A stretch of DNA of 37,795 bases. It comes from Fuerstiella sp. (GTDB lineage Bacteria; Planctomycetota; Planctomycetia; Planctomycetales; Planctomycetaceae). The stretch's first letter is position 1. Every line of letters starts with the position of its first letter. The position numbers and the translations under genes are program-made. Below the pieces are notes generated by a model. The model was not told the DNA's origin, did no database searches, and worked only from the letters and a program-made list of their open reading frames with translations. The stretch is from contig JAKVAY010000045.1 of the NCBI GenBank assembly GCA_022447185.1, forward strand, positions 1,711 through 39,505, written 5' to 3'. Below, in pieces: positions 17,868-26,216 of the stretch.

Positions 17868-20800
17868 ATGAAACCTTACCTGACAGTTCGTCACAATACT
17901 TCTGCACAGCGCCGTGGTTCCACACTGGTGATTGTGATTTCCATGCTGGGCCTGCTGTCCTTCATGGGAACCGTTTTCTATCTGTTTGCGATTCAGGAAC
18001 GCAGTAATGCGGAAAATTTTTCTGCGGCCGCCAAAGTCGACGACGTGGATCTGGATGATCCGTTTCCCTGGGGATTGAGACAACTGATCAACGGTCCTGA
18101 AGCGTTCGAGAAGTTCAGTATTCTGGGCGATGCGACCAGTAACAATCGTCATTCGATGATTCGTAATCTGATTGGTCCGGATGTCACGCCTTACACAGGT
18201 CTCGGCGTGCGTGTCGTTTATGGCGGGGGTCTTCCAATCACCGATGCGGATTACAACCTGTCGGCCGACGACCCGCTGGGCAATGGCGCTGGGTCGGGGG
18301 ATGTGGATAATTTGTTGAATTTTAACGACTCGATTGCAGCCTGGGGCGACACGATTTCAGATGAAGGCACATTGGCGGCTGCTCGCGACTATGCAGGAGT
18401 CGATGCACTGCCTTATCCGGACGTCGATTACACGGCACCCGACATCAATAACCTCTTTCTGGCCTACAAGGGCTGGGCCATTCGCGACAACGGTGCCGCA
18501 GCCTCACCGCGCTACGAGCGCGTCCAGGTCATCATCCCGTCGTTCTTCCGGCCGCAGTATCTCAAGTCATCTGCCACCAACAGTTCGGGTGGCAAGAACG
18601 TTCCCACGGACCATAACTGGTACGACCCGGTAGCGCATCCGGAATATCAGCGACGGTCATTTCGCCCGCACAAAAATCACATTGGCGGAAAAGATGCTGC
18701 CGGCAATCCTGTCTATCGATTTTTGGAAACGACTCGCGATTCGGGGGGGTTGCCAACCGCGGGCGCATTCCCGTTTGTGCCAGGCGAAGGTGACAACACG
18801 GCTAATTTCGGCAAGCTCGGCGTCTGGACCGGTGATGTTCCCGAAGATTCGCTCGGCTTCGAACTCGATTCAGACAACGATGGCGACGGGATCAAAGAAG
18901 GCATCTGGATGGACCTGCAGTATCCCATTCAAGAGACCACTGATGGGCGATTTTATGCAACATTGCATTCATTCACGATCTACGATCTGGATGCTCTGCT
19001 GGATCTCAATGCCGTTGGCAATCTGGCGCAGCTTCCGCGTAATGGAAACATCAACGGAACGGTCGTCGGTGCCGGTAATCTGATGGCGACTATTCCGCTG
19101 TCGGACTCAAATCAGGGACTTGGTCCCAATGAAATCAGTCCGATTTATGCACTCTTGCCGGATACACCCGGGACGGCCAATGCTTTCAGTGACTGGTACG
19201 GAGCGAATCCGAGCAACGCTCTTGAACAGGCGAATATGGAATTCGCCTGGCTGCTGGGTGGACGGATGGACTTTGACACGCCCAACTGGACCGATCTGTA
19301 TCCGGGGCGATGGGGCGATGCAAATGCGCTCGTTTATCACAAGGTCTCCGCTGGTTCTTCGGTCAGTACCCTTCCTCGTCCTGGCGTCGCGGGAGACCTG
19401 ACTTCTGCATCGTCCTCTCCGTCTTTCGGTGGTGCGAATGGTCGGGATGACAACCTGGACAGTCTGGAGGGAATCGCGTCCACCGTGACCGGAGTTCTTC
19501 GAGGCTTCCAGCATCCGATGGACTTTGCGGGGAAAGGAACCAATCGCCTGGCCGCCGATTTTCGTTTACCTAATATGCTGCAGAATCCAGCGGGCAGTCC
19601 GGAAGCCTGGTTGTTGTATGGTGGGTATTCGGCGGTTGGGACCGCCGCCGCCAATTATTCGCGGTATATGCGGGGCATCGACGGCATACTCGGTAATGCA
19701 GACGATTTATCGATTTCTCACTTCATTGATGCGTTGTTCGAAGATCCACTGGAAATGATCATGGATCTGGACTTCGCGGTCCGTCCTGATGACGAGATGT
19801 TTTCCGTTCAGGACATGTTGATTGGTCATCTTACGGAGACCGACAAGAATGCTGCTCAGGGTGAAGTGAGTGAGCGGCTCCGCAAATTGATGCCGATGAC
19901 CTATGCGGCTGGTTCTGATCGCACGGATCGGTTCACCACGCTCACACACAGTTTCCGTCATGTGCCGTTTCTGGAACAGCCGGCGGGTCCACGCTCATGG
20001 GAATGGAGCGCTGATGCCGATGGCGACGGAGCTATGGAGTTTCCTCCAAAGTTTGGCAGCGTACTACCCTACAGTGCTGTGGATCCGTTTCGTCCGGAAG
20101 TGCGTCGATTGCTGACCATTGAAGCCGGAGAACAGCGGGAAAGTCTGGGACAGTTGTTACTGAGCATCAATCATATTCTGGATGTGAATCGTGCGACCAA
20201 CGCACCGGCGGACGACTCTCCCGAGTATCTCGCTCATATGCAGCAGTTTGGTCTTACATTTCGCAAATTGGTCGAACACCCCGACGATTCTGCGGCAGGT
20301 ACAGTGACGTCTATGCCGACGATACAGCCGGCCTTTCCTCCTCAGAATCCAGCGGATCAGGAATATTGGGCAAGACGCGATCGCCAAAAACTGGCACGAG
20401 ATATCTACGTATTGCTGTATACCCTGGGTGGTGCCGAAGTCAGTGGGACCAACATCGTTGACTACACGCAGACTAACAACAGTTCGGTCGCCGGAGCCAA
20501 TCGACCTCGGTACACGGAAGCGCGACTGCGACAGATGGCCCAGTTTGCCGTGAACATGGTGGACGCGATGGATACGGACAACGTGATCACACGTTTTGAG
20601 TACGACAAGAATCTCCGCGATGGTTGGAAACTGGACGACCTCCCGTGGACCTCAACCGATCCCGCTTCGGCAGACACGTTGGTGCCCACCAATGTCACGG
20701 CGAACGGGCTTTATCCTGAAGATGCCGGAAACCGTGGCGTGGTGTATGGTGTTGAGGCACAGCAACTGGCTTTCAGCGAAGTGCTGGCTGTCCATTCTCC

Positions 20801-22916
20801 GGACTTTACACCATCATCATTCAGTGATGACCCTGCAACAGAGTACGATGACACCAATGGCAATCGCTACATGTTGCACGTTGAGTTGCAGAATATGCTG
20901 CCCATGCCGCTCGATTTGGACGCCGGTGTGGCGACAGCCAGTTCCAACGAGGACTACGGACTCTGGCGTTTGGCCCGGTTTGACCGGAGCGGTGCGTCGA
21001 ATGTACAGGCGGCAAATGCCGACCAAACGCTGACACTGATGCAGGGAAATGGCACCCTGGCCGGTGGAGGTAGATTCACGATTGCGACTGCAGGGTTGGA
21101 TGGCACGCCCGCGGCCACCAATCCGACCGGATTTGGGACGGCTGATTTCTACATGGACGCCGACACCGATGCCAACTTCAATTTGATTTCCCCTGATGGA
21201 ACGACTGGCACGATCACGTCCGGTGCCACACCGGCTCCGTTGTGCGGTCTGGATCTGATTCACGCGACACACAACAACCAATGGCTGCTGTCCGGAAACA
21301 GCACGGACCGAGGACGATTTCTGGACACAATGCAGACCTACCAGGGAAATGCAGACTTCGGCATCACGTCAGTTTCTGGGTTGAACGGTCCGCGCAATGG
21401 ATTCGACCTGGTTTTGCAGCGCCGTCAGAATCCCAACCTGCCTCAATTGCCACTCACTCATAACCCATGGATCGAAGTCGACCGAATTAAGGCCGAGTTC
21501 ACTGAGTTGTACGATATCTCCGGCGGTGGTCCTGTCTTGAACCTGGCCAGTGTCAAAAGTCTGGAGCGGCACGAACCGCTTAACGGACAGCAGTCGACTG
21601 GTCCTGCAGATACGGGTGTGAAGGAATACGATGCAGCAAAAGACCCGGGTCTCAATTTAGTCGACCGTCTGAACACGCTGGGAACCAATGTCAACAGTGT
21701 GACCAACGACGGCACACCGGCCATACCAAGGTTTGAATTATGGCAGGCTCATTTCGATCGCGATTTCGCGTCCAGTGGCGAATTGTTGAATCTCCCCATT
21801 GTCGGCCCGAAACTGCTGACGCGCAGTATCGACCGCATGCGGTATGCCGGGTTCCAGCAGGCCCATCCTGATCCAGCGGTTTTTGGTGGCGTTCCCGACC
21901 CGGACCTGATCACAGGGGCAGCGGGGATGTTCCTGCATCCCGATCTGCCGACAGCGACGCTGCCGGTTGACCGAGCGAATGCGTGGTATCGACTGATGCA
22001 GTTCGTTGAAGTTCCTTCGCGCGTCAACCGCATGCTGGGAAACTACATCAATCTGCAGCGTCTGCCTGGGAAACTGAACCTCAATACGATCCGTCACCGC
22101 CAGGTCTACGCCGGCCTGCTGGATGATCTGAACATAGCCAATCTGCCGGTGATGACCGATGCCGATGGAAACGGCGACCTGAACGGACCATTTCTGACGT
22201 CAACAACGCCGGATGGAAACGACGTGATACCTGGATTGACGACAGGCCGCGATCGCTGGCTGGAACTCATTAACGAACGTGACGGCTACGTGCGCACGGT
22301 CAACGGTGATACGGGCGCAGCCACAGATATGTGGCTGCCAGGCACACCGAACAGCCGCCCATTCCGCTCGATGGCGTATACTCGCGGAACGACGGCTCCA
22401 GGGAATGATATTGGGCTGGATGAGACGATTCTTCGGCGGGTGGGGGCGGATCGACAACAGTCAACGTCAAATGCGTTTGGAGAATCACCGGACGACACAA
22501 CGACGAACCGACACTTGCTGGAAGCGGGTACCGATGGATTCCATCGCAGGGACCCGTTGGACGCTGAGTACAACACAGTGGTCAGTGGAGCAACCGCCAA
22601 CATGGTGCATCGCCATCAGTTTCTGTCGAAGATCATGAATAACACCACCACAACCAGTAACTGTTTCATTGTCTATGGGACGGCGGCTTACTTTGAAGCC
22701 GTACTGGATCCGAGTGGTGTCTTTCGGATCGGTGGCCGAATGGGACTGGATCTGGACGGCAATTTGAATGAAAAAGATGACGCAGGTTGGGAACAACGTG
22801 CTGTATTCGTCATTGATCGAACCGAGGCCTTCAATGCATTTGATTCTGCCAGTGGCGAAATCGAATGGGAACGGCTCATCAAACACCGTCTGGACCTGGC
22901 ATCGGATGGACAGTAA
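17868..22916 (+). CDS. gspK: Giant GspK-like pseudopilin (1682 aa)
   Basis: The leader MKPYLTVRHNTSAQRRG is followed by STLVIVISMLGLLSFMGTVF. There is no Glu at +5 of the mature protein (it is Ile), as is typical of GspK and unlike the other five pseudopilins. Two segments recall the GspK core: LDALLDLNAV at 374-383 and GKLNLNTI at 1401-1408 (GspK has an (I/L)NLNTA-like motif before its SAM-like domain). Known GspK proteins are about 300-350 aa, so about 1300 residues are extra. Asp-rich loops occur at D334-S-D-N-D-G-D340, D716-A-D-G-D-G721, D1097-A-D-T-D1101, D1431-A-D-G-N-G-D1437 and D1628-L-D-G-N-L-N1634. The ATG at 17868 is chosen with GGAG 9 nt upstream; ATG codons at 17853 and 17862 are alternatives. 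As the last gene of the set it probably caps the pseudopilus tip. The function of the large insertions is unknown. Confidence 0.78.
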   Translation: MKPYLTVRHNTSAQRRGSTLVIVISMLGLLSFMGTVFYLFAIQERSNAENFSAAAKVDDVDLDDPFPWGLRQLINGPEAFEKFSILGDATSNNRHSMIRNLIGPDVTPYTGLGVRVVYGGGLPITDADYNLSADDPLGNGAGSGDVDNLLNFNDSIAAWGDTISDEGTLAAARDYAGVDALPYPDVDYTAPDINNLFLAYKGWAIRDNGAAASPRYERVQVIIPSFFRPQYLKSSATNSSGGKNVPTDHNWYDPVAHPEYQRRSFRPHKNHIGGKDAAGNPVYRFLETTRDSGGLPTAGAFPFVPGEGDNTANFGKLGVWTGDVPEDSLGFELDSDNDGDGIKEGIWMDLQYPIQETTDGRFYATLHSFTIYDLDALLDLNAVGNLAQLPRNGNINGTVVGAGNLMATIPLSDSNQGLGPNEISPIYALLPDTPGTANAFSDWYGANPSNALEQANMEFAWLLGGRMDFDTPNWTDLYPGRWGDANALVYHKVSAGSSVSTLPRPGVAGDLTSASSSPSFGGANGRDDNLDSLEGIASTVTGVLRGFQHPMDFAGKGTNRLAADFRLPNMLQNPAGSPEAWLLYGGYSAVGTAAANYSRYMRGIDGILGNADDLSISHFIDALFEDPLEMIMDLDFAVRPDDEMFSVQDMLIGHLTETDKNAAQGEVSERLRKLMPMTYAAGSDRTDRFTTLTHSFRHVPFLEQPAGPRSWEWSADADGDGAMEFPPKFGSVLPYSAVDPFRPEVRRLLTIEAGEQRESLGQLLLSINHILDVNRATNAPADDSPEYLAHMQQFGLTFRKLVEHPDDSAAGTVTSMPTIQPAFPPQNPADQEYWARRDRQKLARDIYVLLYTLGGAEVSGTNIVDYTQTNNSSVAGANRPRYTEARLRQMAQFAVNMVDAMDTDNVITRFEYDKNLRDGWKLDDLPWTSTDPASADTLVPTNVTANGLYPEDAGNRGVVYGVEAQQLAFSEVLAVHSPDFTPSSFSDDPATEYDDTNGNRYMLHVELQNMLPMPLDLDAGVATASSNEDYGLWRLARFDRSGASNVQAANADQTLTLMQGNGTLAGGGRFTIATAGLDGTPAATNPTGFGTADFYMDADTDANFNLISPDGTTGTITSGATPAPLCGLDLIHATHNNQWLLSGNSTDRGRFLDTMQTYQGNADFGITSVSGLNGPRNGFDLVLQRRQNPNLPQLPLTHNPWIEVDRIKAEFTELYDISGGGPVLNLASVKSLERHEPLNGQQSTGPADTGVKEYDAAKDPGLNLVDRLNTLGTNVNSVTNDGTPAIPRFELWQAHFDRDFASSGELLNLPIVGPKLLTRSIDRMRYAGFQQAHPDPAVFGGVPDPDLITGAAGMFLHPDLPTATLPVDRANAWYRLMQFVEVPSRVNRMLGNYINLQRLPGKLNLNTIRHRQVYAGLLDDLNIANLPVMTDADGNGDLNGPFLTSTTPDGNDVIPGLTTGRDRWLELINERDGYVRTVNGDTGAATDMWLPGTPNSRPFRSMAYTRGTTAPGNDIGLDETILRRVGADRQQSTSNAFGESPDDTTTNRHLLEAGTDGFHRRDPLDAEYNTVVSGATANMVHRHQFLSKIMNNTTTTSNCFIVYGTAAYFEAVLDPSGVFRIGGRMGLDLDGNLNEKDDAGWEQRAVFVIDRTEAFNAFDSASGEIEWERLIKHRLDLASDGQ

Positions 22917-23057
22917 GGGCCGGAGTCGCTGTCACGTTCGGTTCTGACGTGGCGCAACAAATGACTCTGACAGGTTGTTCGGAACATCAGGCAAGAGGGA
23001 TGAGTTCCCTGATTTCAAGACACCGGAAGGAGGATACTCCCGGAGTCTCCCCGGTTC

Positions 23058-23765
23058 TCAGCGACCATCAGAAATCAATTTCTCGACCAGTGGTATGATA
23101 TCCGATTCGTAGGTGAACGGTTCTTCGTTGGTCGCACTGTCTTGCATCATTGATGCGTCGAACCTTTTGGCCAGCGTTCCGTCAGATCCATACACATAGA
23201 CCGCAGGAATCGACGGCAGGTCCAGTGCTGCATACAGTTCGTCTGATTCGGTGGTGCACAGATAATTCAGTACATCGACGTTACACGTTGCCAGCGCCTG
23301 TTTCACACGGTCCTCATAGAAGGTTGGGGGCTTTGATTTGATCCCGGCGTAGTCCAGACTCAGGCTGATACAAACAACGTCATTCGGTTTGTCTCGCTGC
23401 AGACGCCCCAGTTGAGGGAGTTCTTCGAGACACGGAAGACACGTGGTGGACCACAAATCGACAACCACGACCTTACCCGCACTTTTCTGTATGTGAGCCT
23501 GTACATCGTCCCATGTACCGGGTTCCAGGCTGATCGGCTGCACGTCACCGGCTGACTGTGGTGAGGAAGAATCAGCCGTCGCTGATTGTGGTGGCGAAGA
23601 ATCAGACTCTGAAGACGAGGAATCAGTCTCGGGAGTTACGTCCTCAGCAGAAACCGGATTCGGTTCCTTTGCAGGCCCAGGATCTGCACATCCCGTGATG
23701 AGGACCGAAAAAGCAATCAGCCCGACAGGGTGGATCAGAAAATGTGGACGACTGGATGCTGACAT
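23058..23765 (-). CDS. TlpA-like thioredoxin-fold lipoprotein
   Basis: A 235-aa secreted protein. A lipoprotein signal ends in LITGC with Cys26 as the lipidated residue. Residues 27-80 are a low-complexity linker rich in Ser, Pro, Glu and Asp. The thioredoxin fold follows, with VVVVDLWSTTCLPCLEEL carrying the redox pair Cys109-Leu-Pro-Cys112 and a cis-Pro segment SIPAVYVYGSDG. TlpA/ResA-type proteins reduce disulfides or haem-binding cysteines outside the cytoplasm; the partner here is unknown. The ATG at 23765 is chosen because the signal peptide begins there; the upstream in-frame extension has no such features. It converges on the K-like pseudopilin gene with 141 nt between stops. A role in folding the exported pilus proteins is only a guess from position. 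Confidence 0.88.
   Translation of the reverse strand: MSASSRPHFLIHPVGLIAFSVLITGCADPGPAKEPNPVSAEDVTPETDSSSSESDSSPPQSATADSSSPQSAGDVQPISLEPGTWDDVQAHIQKSAGKVVVVDLWSTTCLPCLEELPQLGRLQRDKPNDVVCISLSLDYAGIKSKPPTFYEDRVKQALATCNVDVLNYLCTTESDELYAALDLPSIPAVYVYGSDGTLAKRFDASMMQDSATNEEPFTYESDIIPLVEKLISDGR
23551..23610 (-). repeat. 30-bp tandem duplication in the lipoprotein linker
   Basis: Two adjacent 30-bp units (23551-23580 and 23581-23610) match at 22 of their first 25 positions and encode the repeated linker segments SSPPQSATAD and SSSPQSAGD. The unit length is a multiple of three, so the reading frame is kept. This looks like slippage in a low-complexity linker. Confidence 0.6.
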
Positions 23766-24293
23766 GAAACAGATTCCAATGACAGAGTTGAAGTGAACAC
23801 TGTGGTACTCGAAATTAATTGTCGAGCGCAACATTGCATCGGGCAGCAACGATTACCGGTATCGGGTGACGTGGCCGTGTGAAACACAGGAACTGGATTC
23901 CCTTTGCAGTGCCGCTGACCATTCGAATCCCACATGAAAACTCCGGGTGGACATTCGAGCTGCTCACCATCGCACGGTTTATTTTGGACGTCAAGTGGCC
24001 GGGCAACAAACATGGCGATTCAACTGACGGTTGTTGCGTTGTCGTCAAATTACGAATCGGGAGCCTAAGTTACGCGGCAGATAAGAATCTGCCTGGCGAC
24101 CAGACGGCACTGGTTCCCCGGGTTTGGGCAGGTATTTGTGTCGTACGACGACCGTTTCTTTGTTGGGTACCAGTCAGCTCCGTATTGGCGTTTTTTGTGG
24201 CGAACGTATGGTGTCCGTAATGACAACGTGCAGGGAGCACGAACACCACCAACGCGATACGGACAAGACCGGCGCAAAGATCTCGGAAGGTCA
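23766..24293. other. Non-coding interval upstream of the lipoprotein gene
   Basis: No convincing gene lies in these 528 nt. Short open frames exist on both strands but have no recognisable motif. A 7-bp hairpin GGCAGAT (24076-24082) / ATCTGCC (24087-24093) with loop AAGA, and a 10-bp palindrome GTCGTACGAC (24140-24149), are present without T-runs. No good promoter for the lipoprotein gene was identified by eye. Confidence 0.5.
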
Positions 24294-24323
24294 TCAGGAC
24301 TCAATTTTTGAATTGAGTCCTGA
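24294..24323 (-). other. Perfect 13-bp hairpin overlapping the DUF3556 stop codon
   Basis: TCAGGACTCAATT (24294-24306) is followed by the loop TTTG and then its exact complement AATTGAGTCCTGA (24311-24323). On the - strand the hairpin encodes the last residues of the DUF3556 protein and ends exactly on its TGA stop. No T-run follows, so it is not a classical intrinsic terminator. It may stabilise the mRNA 3' end or assist termination. Confidence 0.55.
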
Positions 24324-25973
24324 GGTGTCCCAGGGTTGTGCGTCGGCAAGTTCGGATACGGGAACCATTCCCGAAGTTATCTCGCCATCACAGGCATCCC
24401 AAATGCGATACTGTTGTTGGTTGCTGAAAAGAGGTTGTGATTCCACAAAAAGGCATCGCAACTGTCCCGGTTCAAACAGGCACGCGTCCTGAACGATTTT
24501 GAGCAAACGCTCGTTGTGCAGATGTCCGTCTCCAAAATTCCAGCCTAAAACCAACCCGGCCACACATTCGCCATCCAGCCATTCGTAATCCCGAAGTTCT
24601 CCCTTCAGCGTCTGGGGAAGAAGTCGTCCGACCATCCGGCCGTGTAAATGCATGAGCCGGAACGCCATCGCGCGGCTGAGAACAGCCTGGGTAGTTGTCT
24701 CGTTATGAAACGCTTCGAGCTGGTCCGCCACCCAGGGTGAAGTCATGGTGAGATTTTGATGCAGCTTTCGGTAACTGGTGCCCTTGAAAAACCAGACACT
24801 CATCGGCCAGTTACCGGCGTAATAGCGCATTGAAAGCAGAAACGAGATCTTCCCTGGTCGGAAATTACCCACCAAAGGAACAGCGAGACTGGTGACCAGG
24901 ACTACACTTCCGATGAGTACTCCGGCATCGGTCACTCCGACCGCTGGCTGTCCCCAAAAAAGAGCAAAGGCGCCATATGCAACCATCACGTTCCACTCGA
25001 GGGGAACTCCAGCGGGAAAATTGATGGTGATATAAATATGAAGAAGCAGCATCAGTCCCATACCGACGTCCAGCCACGGACCCGGCGGTGCCAGCAGCAG
25101 GAAGCAAGGCACGCTCAATTCAAGAGCTGTTCCCAGATACGCCATGACCTGGGCAAGACGTGAAGGTCGGAGGTCATCCGGATAAGATCGATACATTCGC
25201 CGGCGAAACCAGGCAAAGGGCAGCACGGGACTATTGCTCACCATGACCGATACGACAGGGCCAAAATGACGATTAAGTTTTGAGATTCCGGCAAAAAACC
25301 ACAGGGAAGCGGCGACGATCTGGCAGCCTGCGATCCATTCCGTTGAAGAATTGGCGAGCACAAAAACGAGCGTCATCACCACGTAGTGCTCACCACGTGC
25401 AATAAGAAAAAGGGTCTTATCCGCGAGCGTCGCAAGTCCCAAGATAAGCACCACTGGCAAGAGAACGTTGTTCTCCAGTGTCGGTTCTGTCAGTGCACGT
25501 ACCAGCACCGCTAACAGAGCCGCATAGATGAGGACATCCCAGACGGTTCGTTTTGTGCCGCCCAGGACTGGTAGTTTCGGCAACAGTGCGAGCTTCACCG
25601 TTCCTGTTCTAAGGAAGTAGAGCATGCCCCCAAATGGTGGTAAGTATCGGCCGGTCAGCGGCCCGCTGCCGCAACCGAAGCCCATGACCTCGAAGAGAAA
25701 ACTCCACAACAACGCTTTTTGAAATGCAAGTGGATGAAGCCACCACGAAGCGAGGTCAGAGACACTTCCCAGGGTTGGTGTTATCGAGCAAAATAAGAGC
25801 CATCCAGCGATGTAGAGAGCCATTTTGCATGCATAAAAAATGTAAACAAACAGCGGCGTTCCGTACCCTTCTGTGACCCACGAACGGCACGCTGCGCGAG
25901 CTCTGGTTGAAAAATCCCACTCGCGCCACTTCAGCGGATCGTATTGGGGAAGTTTGGGGGTAAACCAGTGCAT
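24294..25973 (-). CDS. DUF3556 family multipass membrane protein
   Basis: A 559-aa integral membrane protein that I recognise as DUF3556, a family of unknown function best known from actinobacteria. Supporting similarity is the opening FTPKLPQYDPLKW, then EGYGTPLFVYIFYACKMALY, GFGCGSGPLTGRYLPPFGG (about 98-116) and a central ISKLNRHFGPVVSVMVSNSP. Many hydrophobic spans fill residues 40-390, and the last 170 residues are soluble-looking, with EWLDGECVAGLVLGWNFGDG. The ATG at 25973 opens the conserved N-terminus. It is flanked by long non-coding gaps, so it is probably transcribed alone. The 3' end forms a perfect hairpin. No function should be assigned from sequence alone. Confidence 0.75.
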   Translation of the reverse strand: MHWFTPKLPQYDPLKWREWDFSTRARAACRSWVTEGYGTPLFVYIFYACKMALYIAGWLLFCSITPTLGSVSDLASWWLHPLAFQKALLWSFLFEVMGFGCGSGPLTGRYLPPFGGMLYFLRTGTVKLALLPKLPVLGGTKRTVWDVLIYAALLAVLVRALTEPTLENNVLLPVVLILGLATLADKTLFLIARGEHYVVMTLVFVLANSSTEWIAGCQIVAASLWFFAGISKLNRHFGPVVSVMVSNSPVLPFAWFRRRMYRSYPDDLRPSRLAQVMAYLGTALELSVPCFLLLAPPGPWLDVGMGLMLLLHIYITINFPAGVPLEWNVMVAYGAFALFWGQPAVGVTDAGVLIGSVVLVTSLAVPLVGNFRPGKISFLLSMRYYAGNWPMSVWFFKGTSYRKLHQNLTMTSPWVADQLEAFHNETTTQAVLSRAMAFRLMHLHGRMVGRLLPQTLKGELRDYEWLDGECVAGLVLGWNFGDGHLHNERLLKIVQDACLFEPGQLRCLFVESQPLFSNQQQYRIWDACDGEITSGMVPVSELADAQPWDTSGLNSKIES

Positions 25974-26216
25974 TATTACCCGACAGGTGCACCGCAGTTG
26001 GTTATCACGGCGTTCCTGCGATCCTCTCGTTTGAAGTTCACAATTGGTTTTCGATCGTTATGTCACGACCGGGAATCACCCAGTTCTTCTGAAACCTTCC
26101 GGACCGTTTCAGATACCTTCTTTAGTGTTGTCGGAAGAGATTTAGCCTGAACCGGGACTCTTCCGGCGACGGGCAATGTTGGGGTGGAACTCGACACGTG
26201 TGGACGACATCGGACG

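Noticed and set aside
4199..22916. Complete type II secretion system
   Set aside because: No secretin, GspC, GspL, GspM or prepilin peptidase is present in the window, so only a motor, platform and pseudopilin module can be claimed.
24311..24326. A 16-bp sequence (GAATTGAGTCCTGAGG) is shared with gspE copy 1 near 5609-5624
   Set aside because: One 16-mer match in a 38-kb window is near chance expectation; the contexts and frames are unrelated.
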